Shown here in pieces: positions 1 through 8,965 of a DNA stretch of 28,566 bases. Made by a program: the position numbers and the translations under genes. The notes beneath the pieces were generated by a model. That model was not told where the DNA came from. It saw only the letters and a list, made by a program, of their open reading frames with translations, and did no database searches. This stretch comes from JBCCIM01 sp045106435 (GTDB lineage Bacteria > Bacteroidota > Rhodothermia > Rhodothermales > JAHQVL01), in NCBI GenBank assembly GCA_045106435.1, contig JBGCEN010000554.1, positions 1 to 28,566 on the forward strand, given 5' to 3'. Numbering within the stretch: the first letter of the stretch is position 1; each line of letters opens with the position of its first letter.

Positions 1-921
1 TTACACTCCTGACCGGTAGGCAGGGAAAAATCCGTTCAAATTTCCTGAAGAGATATGCCGATTAACCAAATGCCTGTATGCATCCTGATTCAGTATTTTG
101 CCACACAGATAGGCCGGCCGCGATTCACTCGCCCAACCCCGTTTGAATCTGGTTAACCCATCATCAGCATTTTCCTGCACCCCTGCCCCTCCACCCATAT
201 TCAAATACTCAAACCCTTCTGCACTAAAATCCCTAATGGCCACTTGAAAAATTCCGAAAGATGCCTTTCGGGCATACCCCTCATCCAGATAGGCTCCCAG
301 GTGGTAATACATATGCCCCCCGGTCTCATAAAAAAGGACAAGCCCCAATAATTCGCCGTTCATCTTTGCAGAGTAAACAACCATACCCGGCGTTTCTAAC
401 TGGATTTCAAATGACTTACGCGAAAAGGCTGAAACTCCTGAAATCTGATGTCTGTCAATCAGATTGCTGTACATCTGAGTCCACGGCTCAAGTATGTCCA
501 AAGGATTTTGCTCGCGTCCGATTGTTAAGCTTTTCAATGCACGCTTGGCGTTCCTTTTGTGATTGGTTGCTATATTTTGCCCAAATCCTTCTTGTAGTTG
601 TACGAGATAATGATGTTTGAAGGGCCTGAATAAGTCAGGAAACTCAACACGCAACACATCAGGATCAAATGCCCCCAGCGGATCAGTAACCATAGTAAAG
701 CTTACACACGTCGAATCCAGGTCTTCAAGATCACTTGCAATACCTTGCCAGTTTCGACAAGCCATGAGGGGATAACAACCTGACATATCAACATACGACG
801 AGTTGTCAATTTTCCGTTCAAGGCCCCAACTACCACTTCCTTGCAATTGAATCGGGCGACCATAATACATTAGAGAGGCGGCATAACTCGCAGCCAAATA
901 TCCATTCATTTTGAAATACAA
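1..921 (-). CDS. FemAB/GNAT-like N-acyltransferase, unknown substrate
   Basis: The 306-residue protein resembles the GNAT/FemAB-like fold used by peptidoglycan aminoacyltransferases and related N-acyltransferases. The C-terminal half shows the usual pattern: a strand ending in NGELLGLVLFYETGG, then MYYHLGAY, then a helix and LTRFKRGWAS, which matches the FKxGW-type ending of this family. No signal peptide or membrane segment is visible, so it should be cytoplasmic. The longest reading starts at a TTG (919-921); an ATG four codons in (907-909) is the safer start, and neither has a clear ribosome binding site. The stop codon lies at the window edge, so the gene is complete. It is transcribed divergently from the large glycosyltransferase, which fits a role in modifying sugars or surface polymers, but that is inference. 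The substrate cannot be told from sequence. Confidence 0.7.
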   Translation of the reverse strand: MYFKMNGYLAASYAASLMYYGRPIQLQGSGSWGLERKIDNSSYVDMSGCYPLMACRNWQGIASDLEDLDSTCVSFTMVTDPLGAFDPDVLRVEFPDLFRPFKHHYLVQLQEGFGQNIATNHKRNAKRALKSLTIGREQNPLDILEPWTQMYSNLIDRHQISGVSAFSRKSFEIQLETPGMVVYSAKMNGELLGLVLFYETGGHMYYHLGAYLDEGYARKASFGIFQVAIRDFSAEGFEYLNMGGGAGVQENADDGLTRFKRGWASESRPAYLCGKILNQDAYRHLVNRHISSGNLNGFFPAYRSGV

Positions 922-1416
922 TTTGCTACGGAATGAGGGACGAATGAGTTAATTTTCATTATACAGGCCATATGCATCATGCGCTTCTTAACTCAAATCT
1001 GAGTCCTTACTTTGCCGGCAACACTTCCCATCAAATAACTTAAGCAGCATGGTACTGGTTTGCGATGCTGAACCGTGCGAAGCATCTGGTATTTATGAAC
1101 CATTTAAAGCTATTCAAGTCTCTCATTTGAAACAGATCTTTCATTTAAGTGCAGCACAATATGATTGAGGCGCGTTTTCACATAGGACTCAAATGAACTA
1201 ATTAAAAAGGGCTATCCCTTTCATACACCTCTTTTTTTGCCGCCCCAAGGCAAACATTTCCCCTCCATTATTGCCTCTTCCTCGATTAAGAGAACAGACA
1301 ATGTGATTTGAGTGCTTTTGGTCTGATTACTTTCAATTCACCCTGCGGAATACCTTTTGCATATCGCGCCTGTACACCTCTTTTATTACCCCATTGTACC
1401 CAATCGGACTACGTAC
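922..1416. other. Divergent intergenic region
   Basis: About 495 bp between two divergent genes, so promoters for both should lie here. I see no convincing sigma-70, Bacteroidota-type or sigma-28 motif. A small hairpin AAAGGG-CTAT-CCCTTT sits at 1206-1221. No coding sequence is apparent. Confidence 0.4.
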
Positions 1417-4400
1417 ATGCCCAACATACTTCACCTCGTTGAGAACCTGGACAACAGCAACACAATCCAGGCAATCATTTCAACTGCAAAATGGTCTTCA
1501 TCACTTCAAGATCATAATCACAGTATTGCGGCTCTTAATTCAGCTGATCCTCAGATTACGCTTTTGGCAACAGATGCCGGCATCAGGGTATTGGATATTC
1601 CCGATGCAGAAACTCTGTTGCAGGAAATCAAAGACGCAGATATTGTCCAAATAGAATTTCTGAATACACCTACGATTAATACCTTGCTGCGCCGAGAATT
1701 GCCGCCTTCAAGGCTAGCCATGTGGTGCCATATTTCAGGTGACAAAGTCCCCCATATAATTCCACAGGCTGCAGCCAAAATGGTTGATGTTTGTATTGCA
1801 AGCTCTGCAACCAGCTATGACGAACTCTCCGAACTTGTTCACGATCCGAATTTCGAACTGGAAGAGCGGACACGACTGATACTTCCATCTGCAGATTTTA
1901 GCCGGCTTCAAAACATTGAGCGCCAGTCGCATACCGGATTTAATATTGGGCACTTCGGAGCACATGACCTGGCTGATTTACATCCAGAATATTTAGCCAT
2001 GAGCGCTGCCATCGAGTTGGTAGATGCTCAGTTCATTATCTGTGGTGAGGATGCGGAGGATATACTTGCTTCGCAAGCTCATGCATTGCAAGCAACCGAC
2101 AGGTTTACGTTTAAAAAAGATATTGAAGACATCAACAGCGTATTTGAAATACTCGATGTATTCGGATATGGTGTTAGTGAGCAGGCTTCAACGGCAGCCT
2201 TGCAGCTACAATCTGCAATGTTCGCCGGCATTCCCCCCATTGTGTTTGCTCATAAAGCGATTCAAGGACTCATAAAGCATAATGAAACCGGGCTGATTGT
2301 ACATTCTGCTGAAGATTACAAACGTGCGGTTCAATATCTATACAACAATCCTGTAGAAAGAAAACGGATTGGGCTCAATGCCTCTATCTATGCAAGGACA
2401 CACTTCGGCGCAAGAAATGGAGCGTCGGATATGAACAAGGTATATGATTTCCTCATGACACAGCCGAAGCAAAATCATGTGTGGGATTATTCTCCTTATA
2501 AACAAGAATTGCTACCGCAGCATATTGAAACACCCAGCGCGGCACAAATTTTTGTCGAAGCAATGGACAAAAAACTGCCGGCATTTGAGATCAGCTTGAA
2601 TCATTCAGGAAGTGCTCAACAGATAGAAGCTGAGCAAACAATTGCCAACACTTCAGATGATCTGTTTAATGCAATTCAACAACAGGCACTGCATGCTCCT
2701 AATGATCCATATTTGAAATTATGGACCGGGCTGCATCTTGAACAACATGATCAGGCATCTCTGGCTGTAACCGAATTTGCTTCTGCCCTGGAAAATGGAT
2801 TAGACAGCTGGCGGGTTCAATGGTATCTCGCCCGTACGCTATTTAAAACGGGCAAAGTGGAAGAATCAAAAAGGATATATGCTGCGCTTAGGCAGGAAGT
2901 ACCAGAATTTGATGGCCTAACCGGCGATACGCAATTTATCGAAGCGCAACATCGAACCATCAACTTGACTATACCGGGCGCATCAGATACAACAGAAGCT
3001 GCTGATACGACAGAAACTGCAACTGACGTAACGGACGCGAATGACCAAATCAGGGTTTCTGCGCTCGTTTCAACATACGCATCGGAAGAGTTTATCGATG
3101 GATGCTTGCACAATTTAGTAAGCCAGTCTCTGTTTCAAAAAGGAGAACTTGAGATTATTGTAATCGATGCAAACAGTCCAGAAAATGAGCAGGAGATCGT
3201 AGCAAGGTATCAGGCTAATTTTAAAAACATTCAGTATGTAAGAACGCCGGCGCGCGAAACGCTGTATGCGAGCTGGAACAGAGGCATTGAACTAGCAAAA
3301 GGACAGTATGTCACAAGCGCAAACACCGACGATCGTCACAAAAAGGATGCGTTAGAAACGCTCGCCAACTATTTAGACGCGCATCCTGAGTTTGCGCTTC
3401 TATACCCGGGCCAAATTGATACGTCAGTGCCTAACGAGTCTTTCGAAACTACAACGTCTTCAAAATTACTGAATTGGCCTCCGTACTCCTATGCTGAACT
3501 AGAGCGGCATTGCATCATCGGCTCACAACCCATGTGGCGCAAGTCTCTACATGAAACACATGGCTATTTCAGAGCAGAAATGAAGTCTGCTGCTGACTAC
3601 GAGTTTTGGCTCCGGATCGGCAAACATGAGAATATGTACCGCTATCCGGAAACGCTAGGATTATACTATCGAAATCCTGAAGGCATTGAGCATGGATCTC
3701 AAACATCAGAAATGGAGACGCTACAAATATGGCAGGAATACGGCATGTTTGATCGTGGAATCCAGGTTATTTTGAGAGGGAGACTTATTACAAAAGCAAG
3801 TCAACCCAATTTTACACCGCCCGTCAGCACCCAACCCCGGCAAAAGCTCTCGTTCGATGTTTACATTACCAATTTTGAAACCGCAATACATCAGCAAAAT
3901 TATGAGGAAGCGCTCTCTATAGCGGTCTCAGCTGAGCAAAACTATCGCGAATTACCTTATCCAGCAGTCCTGAAGGCGATGGCGCACAGGCAGAGAGGCG
4001 AGTACGCAATGGCCCTCGAAGCTTTAGAAAACTCCATTCAAATCGATGAAACACCTGAAGCACTTATAGAGCTTATTCAGCTTTCGTCTGCAACAGGCCA
4101 GCTCGAAGAAGCAAGGCGGACCGCAGAATACATGAAGACAAAGTACCCTGAATGGGAAGAGCGCCTCGATCAATTTAATGCTGCACTGCACCAGGATCAG
4201 ACAGCGCCGGCCTCGGGCCCGGCTAAACTTGAAGATCTAAACTATTCGCTCAATACGTTTACAGAATTAAAAGAGGAATTTGGGAAGCTGCTTCATTTCA
4301 AGGAAATCAGTAAAGCAGAAACGCTGGCCCTGGCAGCCACACTCAAGTTTCCCAACAATCATGAATCCTGGGTATTAAAAGCGACCAGTAACCGGCTGAA

Positions 4401-4602
4401 GGGCCAATATATTGAAGCCCGTGATGCAATCCATAAATCGCTGCTTATTGAAGACAGCCCGGAAGCGCTCATCGAACTATTTCAGGTTTCTCAAGCGCTC
4501 GGAGATGATGAAGAAGCAAACAACATCGCTGGTATGTTTGATCATACCTATCCTGAATACTCCATGAGATTTAATGAGCTATTTCCAGGGACAATTCAGT
4601 AA
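1417..4602 (+). CDS. Large multidomain glycosyltransferase (GT4-like + TPR + GT2 + TPR)
   Basis: About 1061 residues from the ATG at 1417. An upstream in-frame TTG at 1357 would add 20 unlikely residues. Parts in order: a GT4-like Rossmann half pair (about residues 1-350, with an AMFAGIPPIVF and NETGLIV region typical of GT4 C-terminal domains); TPR-like helices (about 400-510); a GT2 domain starting near residue 544 (VSALVSTYASEEF, nucleotide-binding VIDANSPE, and an NTDD motif in the metal-binding position); then two copies of a roughly 70-residue TPR unit at the C-terminus, both reading VLKA...EALIEL...YPE. No signal peptide or membrane segment is seen, so it is probably cytoplasmic. It likely transfers two kinds of sugar to a protein or glycan. 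TPR-fused glycosyltransferases often modify proteins, and with flagellin genes in the window, flagellin is a reasonable but unproven acceptor. It is followed by its own terminator. Confidence 0.75.
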   Translation: MPNILHLVENLDNSNTIQAIISTAKWSSSLQDHNHSIAALNSADPQITLLATDAGIRVLDIPDAETLLQEIKDADIVQIEFLNTPTINTLLRRELPPSRLAMWCHISGDKVPHIIPQAAAKMVDVCIASSATSYDELSELVHDPNFELEERTRLILPSADFSRLQNIERQSHTGFNIGHFGAHDLADLHPEYLAMSAAIELVDAQFIICGEDAEDILASQAHALQATDRFTFKKDIEDINSVFEILDVFGYGVSEQASTAALQLQSAMFAGIPPIVFAHKAIQGLIKHNETGLIVHSAEDYKRAVQYLYNNPVERKRIGLNASIYARTHFGARNGASDMNKVYDFLMTQPKQNHVWDYSPYKQELLPQHIETPSAAQIFVEAMDKKLPAFEISLNHSGSAQQIEAEQTIANTSDDLFNAIQQQALHAPNDPYLKLWTGLHLEQHDQASLAVTEFASALENGLDSWRVQWYLARTLFKTGKVEESKRIYAALRQEVPEFDGLTGDTQFIEAQHRTINLTIPGASDTTEAADTTETATDVTDANDQIRVSALVSTYASEEFIDGCLHNLVSQSLFQKGELEIIVIDANSPENEQEIVARYQANFKNIQYVRTPARETLYASWNRGIELAKGQYVTSANTDDRHKKDALETLANYLDAHPEFALLYPGQIDTSVPNESFETTTSSKLLNWPPYSYAELERHCIIGSQPMWRKSLHETHGYFRAEMKSAADYEFWLRIGKHENMYRYPETLGLYYRNPEGIEHGSQTSEMETLQIWQEYGMFDRGIQVILRGRLITKASQPNFTPPVSTQPRQKLSFDVYITNFETAIHQQNYEEALSIAVSAEQNYRELPYPAVLKAMAHRQRGEYAMALEALENSIQIDETPEALIELIQLSSATGQLEEARRTAEYMKTKYPEWEERLDQFNAALHQDQTAPASGPAKLEDLNYSLNTFTELKEEFGKLLHFKEISKAETLALAATLKFPNNHESWVLKATSNRLKGQYIEARDAIHKSLLIEDSPEALIELFQVSQALGDDEEANNIAGMFDHTYPEYSMRFNELFPGTIQ

Positions 4603-4630
4603 TCGATCAAAAAAGATTTTTTCTTAATGA

Positions 4631-4666
4631 AAAGGAGTATGTCAGTCCAGGCATACTCCTTTTTTT
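4631..4666 (+). terminator. Rho-independent terminator of the large glycosyltransferase
   Basis: Perfect 11-bp stem AAAGGAGTATG (4631-4641) with CATACTCCTTT (4652-4662), a 10-nt loop, and a run of seven T, 29 bp after the stop codon. Confidence 0.9.
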
Positions 4667-4673
4667 GTACCGG

Positions 4674-4692
4674 TTTTTTTTTGGGGGGGGGG
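4674..4692. repeat. Homopolymer junction T9-G10
   Basis: Nine T followed directly by ten G, between two converging glycosyltransferase genes. It lies in no credible gene. Such tracts slip readily and may also be a sequencing error. Confidence 0.6.
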
Positions 4693-4848
4693 ATACGATG
4701 GAGTTAACCCTCTTTCTCCCATTCCCTCTTCTGAATAAGTTGAAATATCAACCTATAGCTAACTTGACACTCTATCCATTTCAAACAGGCAGTTTCAACA
4801 TATCAGTATACCAGATAGTCAACCTGACAGGCTTTGTATTTGCGCATA

Positions 4849-4893
4849 TAAAAAGCACTACGACAAATGAATAGTTCATTTATCGTAGTGCTT
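4849..4893 (-). terminator. Terminator of the minus-strand TPR-GT4 gene
   Basis: A 19-bp stem with one mismatch (4853-4871 with 4875-4893) and a 3-nt loop. Read on the minus strand it is followed by TTTT and AT-rich sequence, 87 bp past the stop codon of the gene at 4980-6434. Confidence 0.75.
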
Positions 4894-4979
4894 CTTGTAT
4901 TGAAGTGCTTCTGGTAACGTCCGCTTCAGAGAATCAGATCTGGGAGCAGATGACGTTCCTGTTTATGTACCCGGCCGTG

Positions 4980-6434
4980 TTATGCTGCTGTTTCAGTACC
5001 AGACTTAAGGGTCTCGGCTGGTATAACCGGCGGTGTAGGGTTTACTAACTGATCTACCCTTTCTCTCAGGGCGCCCTGTTCAAACATCGGCATTTCCATG
5101 TTGTGATCTTTTTCTTTTGGAAGCGATGAGAGCACTTTACGAATCTGTGTCACCTGATCAAAGAGTGAGTAATTGGACTCGATGAAATTACGATACGCAA
5201 CCGAGCTGTATACATTCGAAGTAATCATGCCTACAGCTTCATCTACCGTATTGAACAGAATCTGCTCAGGCCAGATACGCGTTGAAAACGGGAAATTGTG
5301 TACAACCGGCTTTATCCCCATCGACATGGCTTCTGCTATCGAGTAGCCAAAGCTTTCGTGGATACTGGTTGATACCAGAAAGTTTTTGTCTGAAAGCCAG
5401 CTTGTAATGTTTTCCTGCCAGCCATCAAATTGAATATTTTTGGTAAGCCCCATCTCCTTCACAGCATGCTCCCAGTACATACCAACCAGGGTATCCTGAA
5501 ATTTGCCGGCTACATGCAATTTATAGCGCGAGTCAAATCGGACAAGCTTCTCCATAATCTGGAGCAGCATCATGGGGTTTTTCCGCATGTGGATATACCC
5601 CACACTGGCTATATTATAGCCATGGCTTCGCGGCGTAAACAAGATTTTATCGGTTGCAACACCATTGTTTACAACACTAATCTGCACACGGTCTTCGATA
5701 CCAGGTACGGTCTGCCGCAAAATGGTAATCAGGTGATCTGTAACCAACATTAACACATCGATGCGTTCCCACTGGACTTTGCCTGGAATATCTGTGAATG
5801 CCTCATAGCGATGCATCCGGCAAACAATGGGTTTCTTACGTGCGATCTCTAGCTGTGAAGCATGCATAACGAGCTCATCACACCATTCAAACCAGCAAAT
5901 GTCAGCATCCTGCATTGCGGGTTCAATCTGTGAAATGGCCGTGATTACAACGCGTTCAACATCATAAAAAGGATCAAGACCTTCGACAAGATCAGACAGG
6001 AATTGGTCAAAGCCCTGGCGTACAAAGATTTTAAGCTTCTTGCGCTCACCAGTACTGCCAGAATGAACCTGAGCCATCGTGTTCACGTGCTGCTGACTGG
6101 CCAACTGTTCCATTTGCCCAGGTTGCGCTACATCACGTGCTTTGTTGTACCACTCCAGCGCGTAAGGGTAGTCTTCTTTCTTTTCATAAAGACTGCCCAA
6201 CAGGTAGAGTACCTCAAACTGATCCGGCGCCAACTGTTGCGCAGAGAACAGATTCTGTTCTGCTGTCTCTGTATCATCACGTTCAAGCGAAACGATTGAG
6301 TTCAGCAGGTAATACAGTACATCCAGTCCAAACTTATTCTCGTAGTCTGCAAGTAAGGCCTCAGCCTCATCCAGTTGACCTGCTTTAATCCGTTTCTTTA
6401 TTTCCTCTTTCGCGAGGAACTGATTCTGATCCAT
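4980..6434 (-). CDS. TPR-containing GT4 glycosyltransferase
   Basis: The protein has 484 residues. Residues 1-115 form TPR-like helical repeats, beginning with a charged helix (KEEIKKRIKAGQLDEAEALL). From about residue 130 there is a two-domain GT4 glycosyltransferase. The C-terminal nucleotide-sugar domain has VGYIHMRKNP, a HVAGKF strand, and the family signature HESFGYSIAEAMSMG, in which the two Glu are separated by seven residues. There is no signal peptide, so it is likely cytoplasmic. The ATG at 6432-6434 is preceded on the minus strand by GAGG about 7 nt upstream, which supports the start. It converges on the large glycosyltransferase and follows the GT2 gene at 6535-7659 on the same strand with about 100 bp between. 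Role in protein or surface glycan glycosylation is inferred; the acceptor is unknown. Confidence 0.8.
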   Translation of the reverse strand: MDQNQFLAKEEIKKRIKAGQLDEAEALLADYENKFGLDVLYYLLNSIVSLERDDTETAEQNLFSAQQLAPDQFEVLYLLGSLYEKKEDYPYALEWYNKARDVAQPGQMEQLASQQHVNTMAQVHSGSTGERKKLKIFVRQGFDQFLSDLVEGLDPFYDVERVVITAISQIEPAMQDADICWFEWCDELVMHASQLEIARKKPIVCRMHRYEAFTDIPGKVQWERIDVLMLVTDHLITILRQTVPGIEDRVQISVVNNGVATDKILFTPRSHGYNIASVGYIHMRKNPMMLLQIMEKLVRFDSRYKLHVAGKFQDTLVGMYWEHAVKEMGLTKNIQFDGWQENITSWLSDKNFLVSTSIHESFGYSIAEAMSMGIKPVVHNFPFSTRIWPEQILFNTVDEAVGMITSNVYSSVAYRNFIESNYSLFDQVTQIRKVLSSLPKEKDHNMEMPMFEQGALRERVDQLVNPTPPVIPAETLKSGTETAA

Positions 6435-6493
6435 GATATGCCTCAGTGATGAAATGTCCTACTAAAGGGTGTTCTTTTCCTTGGTGGCCGTTT

Positions 6494-6508
6494 GTTAAGC
6501 TACTTAAC
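6494..6508. promoter_or_regulatory. Perfect short palindrome upstream of TPR-GT4 gene
   Basis: GTTAAG-CTA-CTTAAC, a 6-bp inverted repeat with 3-nt spacer, 60 bp upstream of the start at 6434. Its position would suit an operator, but nothing else supports this. Confidence 0.25.
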
Positions 6509-6534
6509 TGACCATTTCTACATTATTTCAAAAG

Positions 6535-7659
6535 CTATTCCAATCCTTTTGTAAACGAACGGGATGCCGGGATCCAGCCGACAAGCCATAAAAACTCAGC
6601 CGGCAAATTTGCTTTTTGAGATTTAAGGAATGCAAAAGCTTTTTTCTGTTCAGGGGTTGGGTTAGAGATTTTTTTCCCTTGCAACATATCGGCAATCATT
6701 TTTGCCGCCTCTCCCCCCTTTCCATAAGATTGTTGAAGGACTTTGCCCCGTTCTATTAATAGATGCTGAAAGGCTGAAGTCCGCAAATGACTCATTTTAA
6801 ATAAGTAGTACGCACCTACAAACATCGACACGAGATGCATGACTATTTTATCCAACGAATACGAAGATTTGGCTGAAAGAGAATTTTCCTGAGCAAGCCT
6901 CATATAAACGCCGCTTTGCTCAACATGTACTTTGCGATTGGGAAAACGGGCACACAGCCTTGCCAGAAAAACGTAATCCTCGCTTACTTTAAAAAAATCA
7001 TCGGGCTCTATGCCCTTCAAATCGTCTGTTCTGAAAACAGAGCCTAAAGACAAGACGCACATTTCGCCTGTTTTAACAAGAAATGTAAGTACCTCTTTCC
7101 CGGTTTTTCCATGAAAACCAGAGCGATCATATTGTAAACGATAATTCAACGACTCATCAAAACTGTATATATGAGGCATCGCAGTAAAAAGAATCTTCTC
7201 GTTCTCATCCATTTTATGCGAAGCCTTCTGTAAAAAGGGCGAAGCCTTGGGCATAAAATCGTCATCATCGCAAAAAGACAGGTAAGGTGTTTTTACCAGA
7301 TTAATACCTGTTGAACGCGCAAACGCAACGCCTTTATTTTGCACATAACTATGAATGTTTACATGCTCCTCTGATTTAAAAACGTGAGATACCTTTTCAA
7401 TAAGATCATTAGTAGATCCATCGCAAACGACTTGCAGTTTTAGTCCCTCATAAAAGCCTTCCTGTAGATAGTGGCTGAGGTACTTAATGCGGTCGTAGAA
7501 AGGCATGATCACGGTCACATCATCTACAGCCGGGGCCTTGATAGCTGGTTCTGTTTTTACACGCGGTGCAAGTGTAGTGGTTAACATATCCTGGTAGTAC
7601 TTAGCATGATTGGATATGTAGTTCAAGACAAATTTCCTGCCGGCTAACCCTGGACGCAA
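6535..7659 (-). CDS. GT2-family glycosyltransferase
   Basis: A GT-A fold glycosyltransferase of up to 374 residues. The GT2 domain starts near residue 46: VTVIMPFYDR (first strand), VVCDGSTND (nucleotide-binding loop), KGVAFARSTG (helix before the metal site) and FCDDDDFM (DxD metal-binding motif). KVSEDYVFLARL further on matches the acidic catalytic-base region of the family. A long helical tail follows. The first possible start is a TTG (7657-7659) directly after an in-frame stop; an ATG at 7585-7587 (MLTTTLAP) would still keep the complete GT domain. No ribosome binding site helps decide. It sits upstream of, and on the same strand as, the TPR-GT4 gene, so the two may be co-transcribed. 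The acceptor and sugar are unknown. Confidence 0.8.
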   Translation of the reverse strand: MRPGLAGRKFVLNYISNHAKYYQDMLTTTLAPRVKTEPAIKAPAVDDVTVIMPFYDRIKYLSHYLQEGFYEGLKLQVVCDGSTNDLIEKVSHVFKSEEHVNIHSYVQNKGVAFARSTGINLVKTPYLSFCDDDDFMPKASPFLQKASHKMDENEKILFTAMPHIYSFDESLNYRLQYDRSGFHGKTGKEVLTFLVKTGEMCVLSLGSVFRTDDLKGIEPDDFFKVSEDYVFLARLCARFPNRKVHVEQSGVYMRLAQENSLSAKSSYSLDKIVMHLVSMFVGAYYLFKMSHLRTSAFQHLLIERGKVLQQSYGKGGEAAKMIADMLQGKKISNPTPEQKKAFAFLKSQKANLPAEFLWLVGWIPASRSFTKGLE

Positions 7660-7974
7660 ACAGGATTAATTCCAGCTGATTTGGCACACTCACACGGGCA
7701 AATTCTGCCCCAAACCCTCGGAAAGATATACCCCGACGAGCGGTATTCATCCGCTAAAAAAGTAAACCGTTTTGCACTTTTATACACAGTAATTTTTTAT
7801 GGTGCATAACTGGATAAACACTGCTAAAACAGCCTTCATACCCACACAAAAAGGGTATTTAACCCCTTACCTGATAGATTTCAGAAATGGACTACTGAAA
7901 GGTTCATTGCATACCCGTGGACGTCATTGGCAAGTCGTTTGTTGGAAGTGGAAATAACCTAACTACAGAAAACA
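7660..7974. other. Divergent intergenic region before the flagellar cluster
   Basis: About 315 bp between the minus-strand GT2 gene and flgF. It must hold the promoter for the flagellar rod/ring cluster. The only motif I can point to is the TTGGCAA site at 7927-7942, listed separately. No ORF of note. Confidence 0.4.
7927..7942 (+). promoter_or_regulatory. TTGGCAA motif, weak sigma-54-like site upstream of flgF
   Basis: TTGGCAAGTCGTTTGT has the GG of a -24 box and GT ten nt later, where sigma-54 promoters have a nearly invariant GC. It lies 32 bp before the flgF start. A similar sequence precedes flgG. Low confidence because the -12 GC is missing. Confidence 0.2.
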
Positions 7975-8697
7975 ATGCTACACCGACTCGAAAACAGTTA
8001 CAATTCAATGGCTGCGAATATGCGGCACCTTGAACGCATTGCAAACAATCTTGCAAACGCCAACACCGTGGGGTATCGACAAGATCGGGTATTTACCGAA
8101 GTTCTTAAGGAAGAGATTGATCAAGAAGGTGCCCCGCTGAGCACGCGCAAGTTAAATCAGTGGTCAGATCAAACCACAGGCAGCATGGATGTCACAGGCA
8201 ATCCGCTTGATGTAGCTTTGGATGGCGAAGGATTTTTTGTGCTTACAAATCCAGAAACCGGCGAAGCACAATACACCAGAGCCGGCCGATTTGTGTTGAA
8301 TGAAGATGGCGCACTGCAAACACCAAAAGGTTTGCTCGTTGAAGGCACTTCCGGTCAAATAGATTTTCCTCCGCAAGGGGGCGATATCGAAATCAGCCGC
8401 AACGGCGATCTCATGCTCAACGGTGAGTTGATGGGCACACTGCGGGTGGTAAAATTTGACAACCCTGGTCAGCTTAAAAGAGCAGATGACGCCTCCTTCC
8501 TGGCCGGCGATCAATTCCCTGAAGAAATAGAAAACCCTTCAATTCTTCAGGGCCAGGTAGAATCCAGCAACGTCGATGCAATTGTAGCCATGACGGAGCT
8601 CATTGAAAACTCGCGCATCTTTGAAACACAGCAAAAAGCAATGCGCACCGTTGATCAGTACCTGCAACGTGTAACACGTGAACTGGGGCGCTTCTAA
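7975..8697 (+). CDS. flgF: Flagellar basal-body rod protein FlgF
   Basis: 240 residues, of the flagellar rod/hook protein family. The N-terminal helix carries the family signature RIANNLANANTVGYRQ (about residues 21-36), which starts axial rod proteins. The middle holds TGNPLDVALDGEGFFVL and YTRAGRFVLNEDG, the conserved FlgE/F/G core. The C-terminal helix has QGQVESSNVDAIVAMTELIENSRIFE, again typical. It is exported by the flagellar type III system without a cleaved signal and forms part of the proximal rod. It is called FlgF rather than FlgG because it is the first and shorter of two tandem paralogues and the next one is the better FlgG match. The ATG at 7975 has no Shine-Dalgarno sequence. 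A 268-bp spacer separates it from flgG. Confidence 0.9.
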   Translation: MLHRLENSYNSMAANMRHLERIANNLANANTVGYRQDRVFTEVLKEEIDQEGAPLSTRKLNQWSDQTTGSMDVTGNPLDVALDGEGFFVLTNPETGEAQYTRAGRFVLNEDGALQTPKGLLVEGTSGQIDFPPQGGDIEISRNGDLMLNGELMGTLRVVKFDNPGQLKRADDASFLAGDQFPEEIENPSILQGQVESSNVDAIVAMTELIENSRIFETQQKAMRTVDQYLQRVTRELGRF

Positions 8698-8913
8698 AAC
8701 CATGCTTGTTATTTCCCGTGTGCATCCAGCGCCGAAACATCGGCCAATGATCCCAGGAAATACATCGTGTTTTGAGCAGACCATCCTTTCTTATGCTAAA
8801 TAACTGATGTTACGCGCCGTCGCGCAGACGTTTTGCCACATTTGTATCGAATCGATCAAGCAGCGCATTTTTGAAAGCATCTTGCATGATTCAATACGGC
8901 TCAAAACGATGCC

Positions 8914-8929
8914 TTGGCAAAGTTCGCGT
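8914..8929 (+). promoter_or_regulatory. TTGGCAA motif upstream of flgG
   Basis: TTGGCAAAGTTCGCGT repeats the layout seen before flgF: TTGGCAA, then GT ten nt after the GG, 36 bp before the start codon. The rest of the flgF-flgG spacer shows no gene. Confidence 0.2.
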
Positions 8930-8965
8930 AACATGACTATATAACCTCAAGACCAAACAAATCTA

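Noticed and set aside
4665..4874. 69-codon ORF
   Set aside because: Overlaps a terminator, the T-G homopolymer and another hairpin; no coding character.
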